From positions 1 to 47,128 of the forward strand of contig NZ_BAFU01000026.1 in assembly GCF_000308495.1 (NCBI RefSeq): a DNA stretch of 47,128 nucleotides, read 5' to 3'. The notes beneath the pieces were generated by a model. The model saw only the letters and a program-made list of their open reading frames with translations, did not search any database and was not told where the DNA came from. Source of the stretch: Nocardia brevicatena NBRC 12119. Lineage in GTDB: Bacteria; Actinomycetota; Actinomycetes; Mycobacteriales; Mycobacteriaceae. Positions within the stretch are counted from its first letter, which is position 1, and every line of letters starts with the position of its first letter. The position numbers and the translations under genes are program-made. Positions 46,076 through 47,128 of the stretch are shown piece by piece.

Positions 46076-46786
46076 TTACTTCCGGACCCAGACGGTGACG
46101 ACCGCCTTGTAGATGTGGTTGACGTCGTCCGCCGAGAGGTCGGTGAGAGAGGCGATCCGGCCCGCTGCAGTTTTCACGCAGTAACTGCTGTCCGGCGAGA
46201 CGGGGAGGCGCTCCACGGCCTGCGTGGACACCAGGTCGGCGCATCCGGAGCGGGTGGGGGCGCCGGGGGCTTCCCATACGGCGATCGTCGGCTCGGTGGT
46301 GAAGAACCCGCCCGGCGTACCAACCAGCTCGGCGCGGGACAGGTCGTCGTGCTGATGGTCGTAGCTGACGTAGGTGCCGGCCCCTGAATTGCTCGACAAC
46401 ACCTTGGGCGGGACCGAGTCCAGGTCGAGATAGGTGAGGTTGACCGTGCCGGTCCAGCGCACCTCGTCCTCGGCCGGGGCGACCGACGAGGATGCGGGGG
46501 AGGTCGTGGACGGTGTGGTGCCGGTGCTCGGCAGCGGGGAGGTCGTGGCCGGGGCGGCGGAACCCTCATCGGGCTTGACCGTCAACTCGACCCCAAGCAC
46601 GACGAGACCCCCGACTGCCGATGTAATCGTGGGCAGCAGCAGAGCCGTCATGATCCAGGGATGGCGTCGAAACCAACTGCGCTGCTCCTGCGGTTCGCGG
46701 CTCCGCTGCCCATTGGCGTCCGAGCGCTGCTGCGCGGCTGGTTCGGAGTTCCGTTGCTCTGCTTCGGAACGGTTGTCGTCCCCCAT
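46076..46786 (-). CDS. Membrane-anchored protein with extracellular domain
   Basis: The 236-residue protein has a charged, Gln/Glu/Arg-rich cytoplasmic N-terminus (1-42), one membrane helix (about 45-67, WIMTALLLPTITSAVGGLVV), a Ser/Thr/Pro-rich linker (about 75-105) and an extracellular domain (about 110-236). Two Cys (SGCADLV and SSYCVKT) may form a disulfide. ATG 46786 is chosen: AAGGAG lies about 10 nt upstream and the charged start fits; a longer frame upstream is not protein-like. I do not recognise a family; similar proteins with a serine/threonine-rich stalk are common in Nocardia and Streptomyces. Confidence 0.75.
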   Translation of the reverse strand: MGDDNRSEAEQRNSEPAAQQRSDANGQRSREPQEQRSWFRRHPWIMTALLLPTITSAVGGLVVLGVELTVKPDEGSAAPATTSPLPSTGTTPSTTSPASSSVAPAEDEVRWTGTVNLTYLDLDSVPPKVLSSNSGAGTYVSYDHQHDDLSRAELVGTPGGFFTTEPTIAVWEAPGAPTRSGCADLVSTQAVERLPVSPDSSYCVKTAAGRIASLTDLSADDVNHIYKAVVTVWVRK

Positions 46787-47097
46787 CGTGAACAACTCCT
46801 TCGCGGGTCGGTTTTCGTCGAGATTATCTCGAACACGTTCCGGCCGAATCGGATTCGCCGAGCATCGGTAGCCCATCACGGACCACATCGATGCGGACGG
46901 CACATGAGGATGGGCGCGGCGGCGTTGTCGATGGGCTGCGAAAGGGCCGTTGAGAAGCGGCCTACGGCCTCTCCGGCTGTCCTCCACGGCATTCCGCGAC
47001 GGGCGGTCGAGCCTGGACGGGCTGTTGGCGGAAAATGGATCGCGGTATGGTGCGTTGGACGGGTGTGCAGGTCGATCGCACCGATGGCAGGAGGGGC
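46787..47097. other. Intergenic stretch, no gene seen
   Basis: These 311 nt separate the membrane protein from the last possible start. Open frames on both strands have shadow-like Arg-rich composition. A TATGGT near 47046 could be a -10 for a transcript running out of the window. Confidence 0.35.
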
Positions 47098-47128
47098 ATG
47101 CGTTCCGTGGTAGGGCGATACGGAGGGG
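47098..47128 (+). CDS. Possible start of a gene leaving the window
   Basis: AGGAGGGG lies directly before an ATG at 47098, an unusually strong Shine-Dalgarno. The frame reads MRSVVGRYGG to the end of the window. Too little is present to name it. Confidence 0.35.
   Translation, partial: MRSVVGRYGG

Noticed and set aside
46661-47113. 150-codon plus-strand frame at the right end
   Set aside because: Antisense to the start of the membrane protein, Arg-rich and without Shine-Dalgarno; the ATG at 47098 with AGGAGGGG is in a different frame.

Overview
The window is GC-rich actinobacterial DNA. From about 0.2 to 28.7 kb its gene order follows the Mycobacterium tuberculosis Rv1321-Rv1341 block: nucS, methylmalonyl-CoA epimerase, fadA4, thioredoxin-like, glgB, glgE, glgP, dinG, pncB, clpS, DUF2017, P1 peptidase, mec, cysO, cysM, rhomboid, metallo-hydrolase, rph, rdgB. 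The proteins read closest to Nocardia or Rhodococcus-type mycolate actinomycetes; Nocardia is the most likely host. This is inferred from protein similarity recalled by eye, not from a database search.

Region 1 (1-28.7 kb) is conserved chromosome. It holds mismatch repair (nucS), a FilP-like coiled-coil protein, propionate/thiolase metabolism, alpha-glucan synthesis and breakdown (glgB, glgE, glgP), a purine-type permease, a DoxX protein, dinG, an NAD salvage pair (pncA, pncB), clpS, the CysO/CysM/Mec cysteine pathway, a rhomboid protease, a cAMP-phosphodiesterase-like hydrolase, RNase PH and an NTP pyrophosphatase. murI, which sits between rhomboid and the hydrolase in M. tuberculosis, is missing here. 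Four copies of an ~85-bp GC-rich repeat occur in this region; three start exactly at a stop codon. Many genes have a -10 hexamer 6-7 nt before the start codon, as expected for leaderless transcripts.

Region 2 (28.7-34.7 kb) is an accessory catabolic cluster: a benzoylformate-decarboxylase-like ThDP enzyme (frameshifted), cupin, HpaI-type aldolase and GlcG/HbpS protein on the minus strand, diverging from a TetR regulator and a dienelactone hydrolase across a clear operator palindrome. Fragments of an LLM oxidoreductase and, probably, of a flavin monooxygenase show decay.

Region 3 (34.7-42.9 kb) is a mosaic of broken mobile DNA: a MerR stub, a Tn3 transposase with a nonsense codon and a frameshift, a folded-back IS5-type remnant, a Fic-like protein, an internally deleted second Tn3 transposase, an ISL3 stub, an XRE stub, a frameshifted tyrosine recombinase and an apparently intact serine resolvase. 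Next to the resolvase is an array of GGAACA motifs with a 30-bp inverted repeat. A related 30-bp inverted repeat lies at 29.12 kb, so regions 2 and 3 together are bracketed by similar sites.

Region 4 (43.0 kb to end) begins with the most striking gene: a 663-residue protein with a complete polyprenyl diphosphate synthase at the N-terminus and a class I terpene synthase at the C-terminus. This is the reverse of the domain order in fungal chimeric terpene synthases. A Uma2-family nuclease-like protein and a membrane-anchored secreted-domain protein follow.
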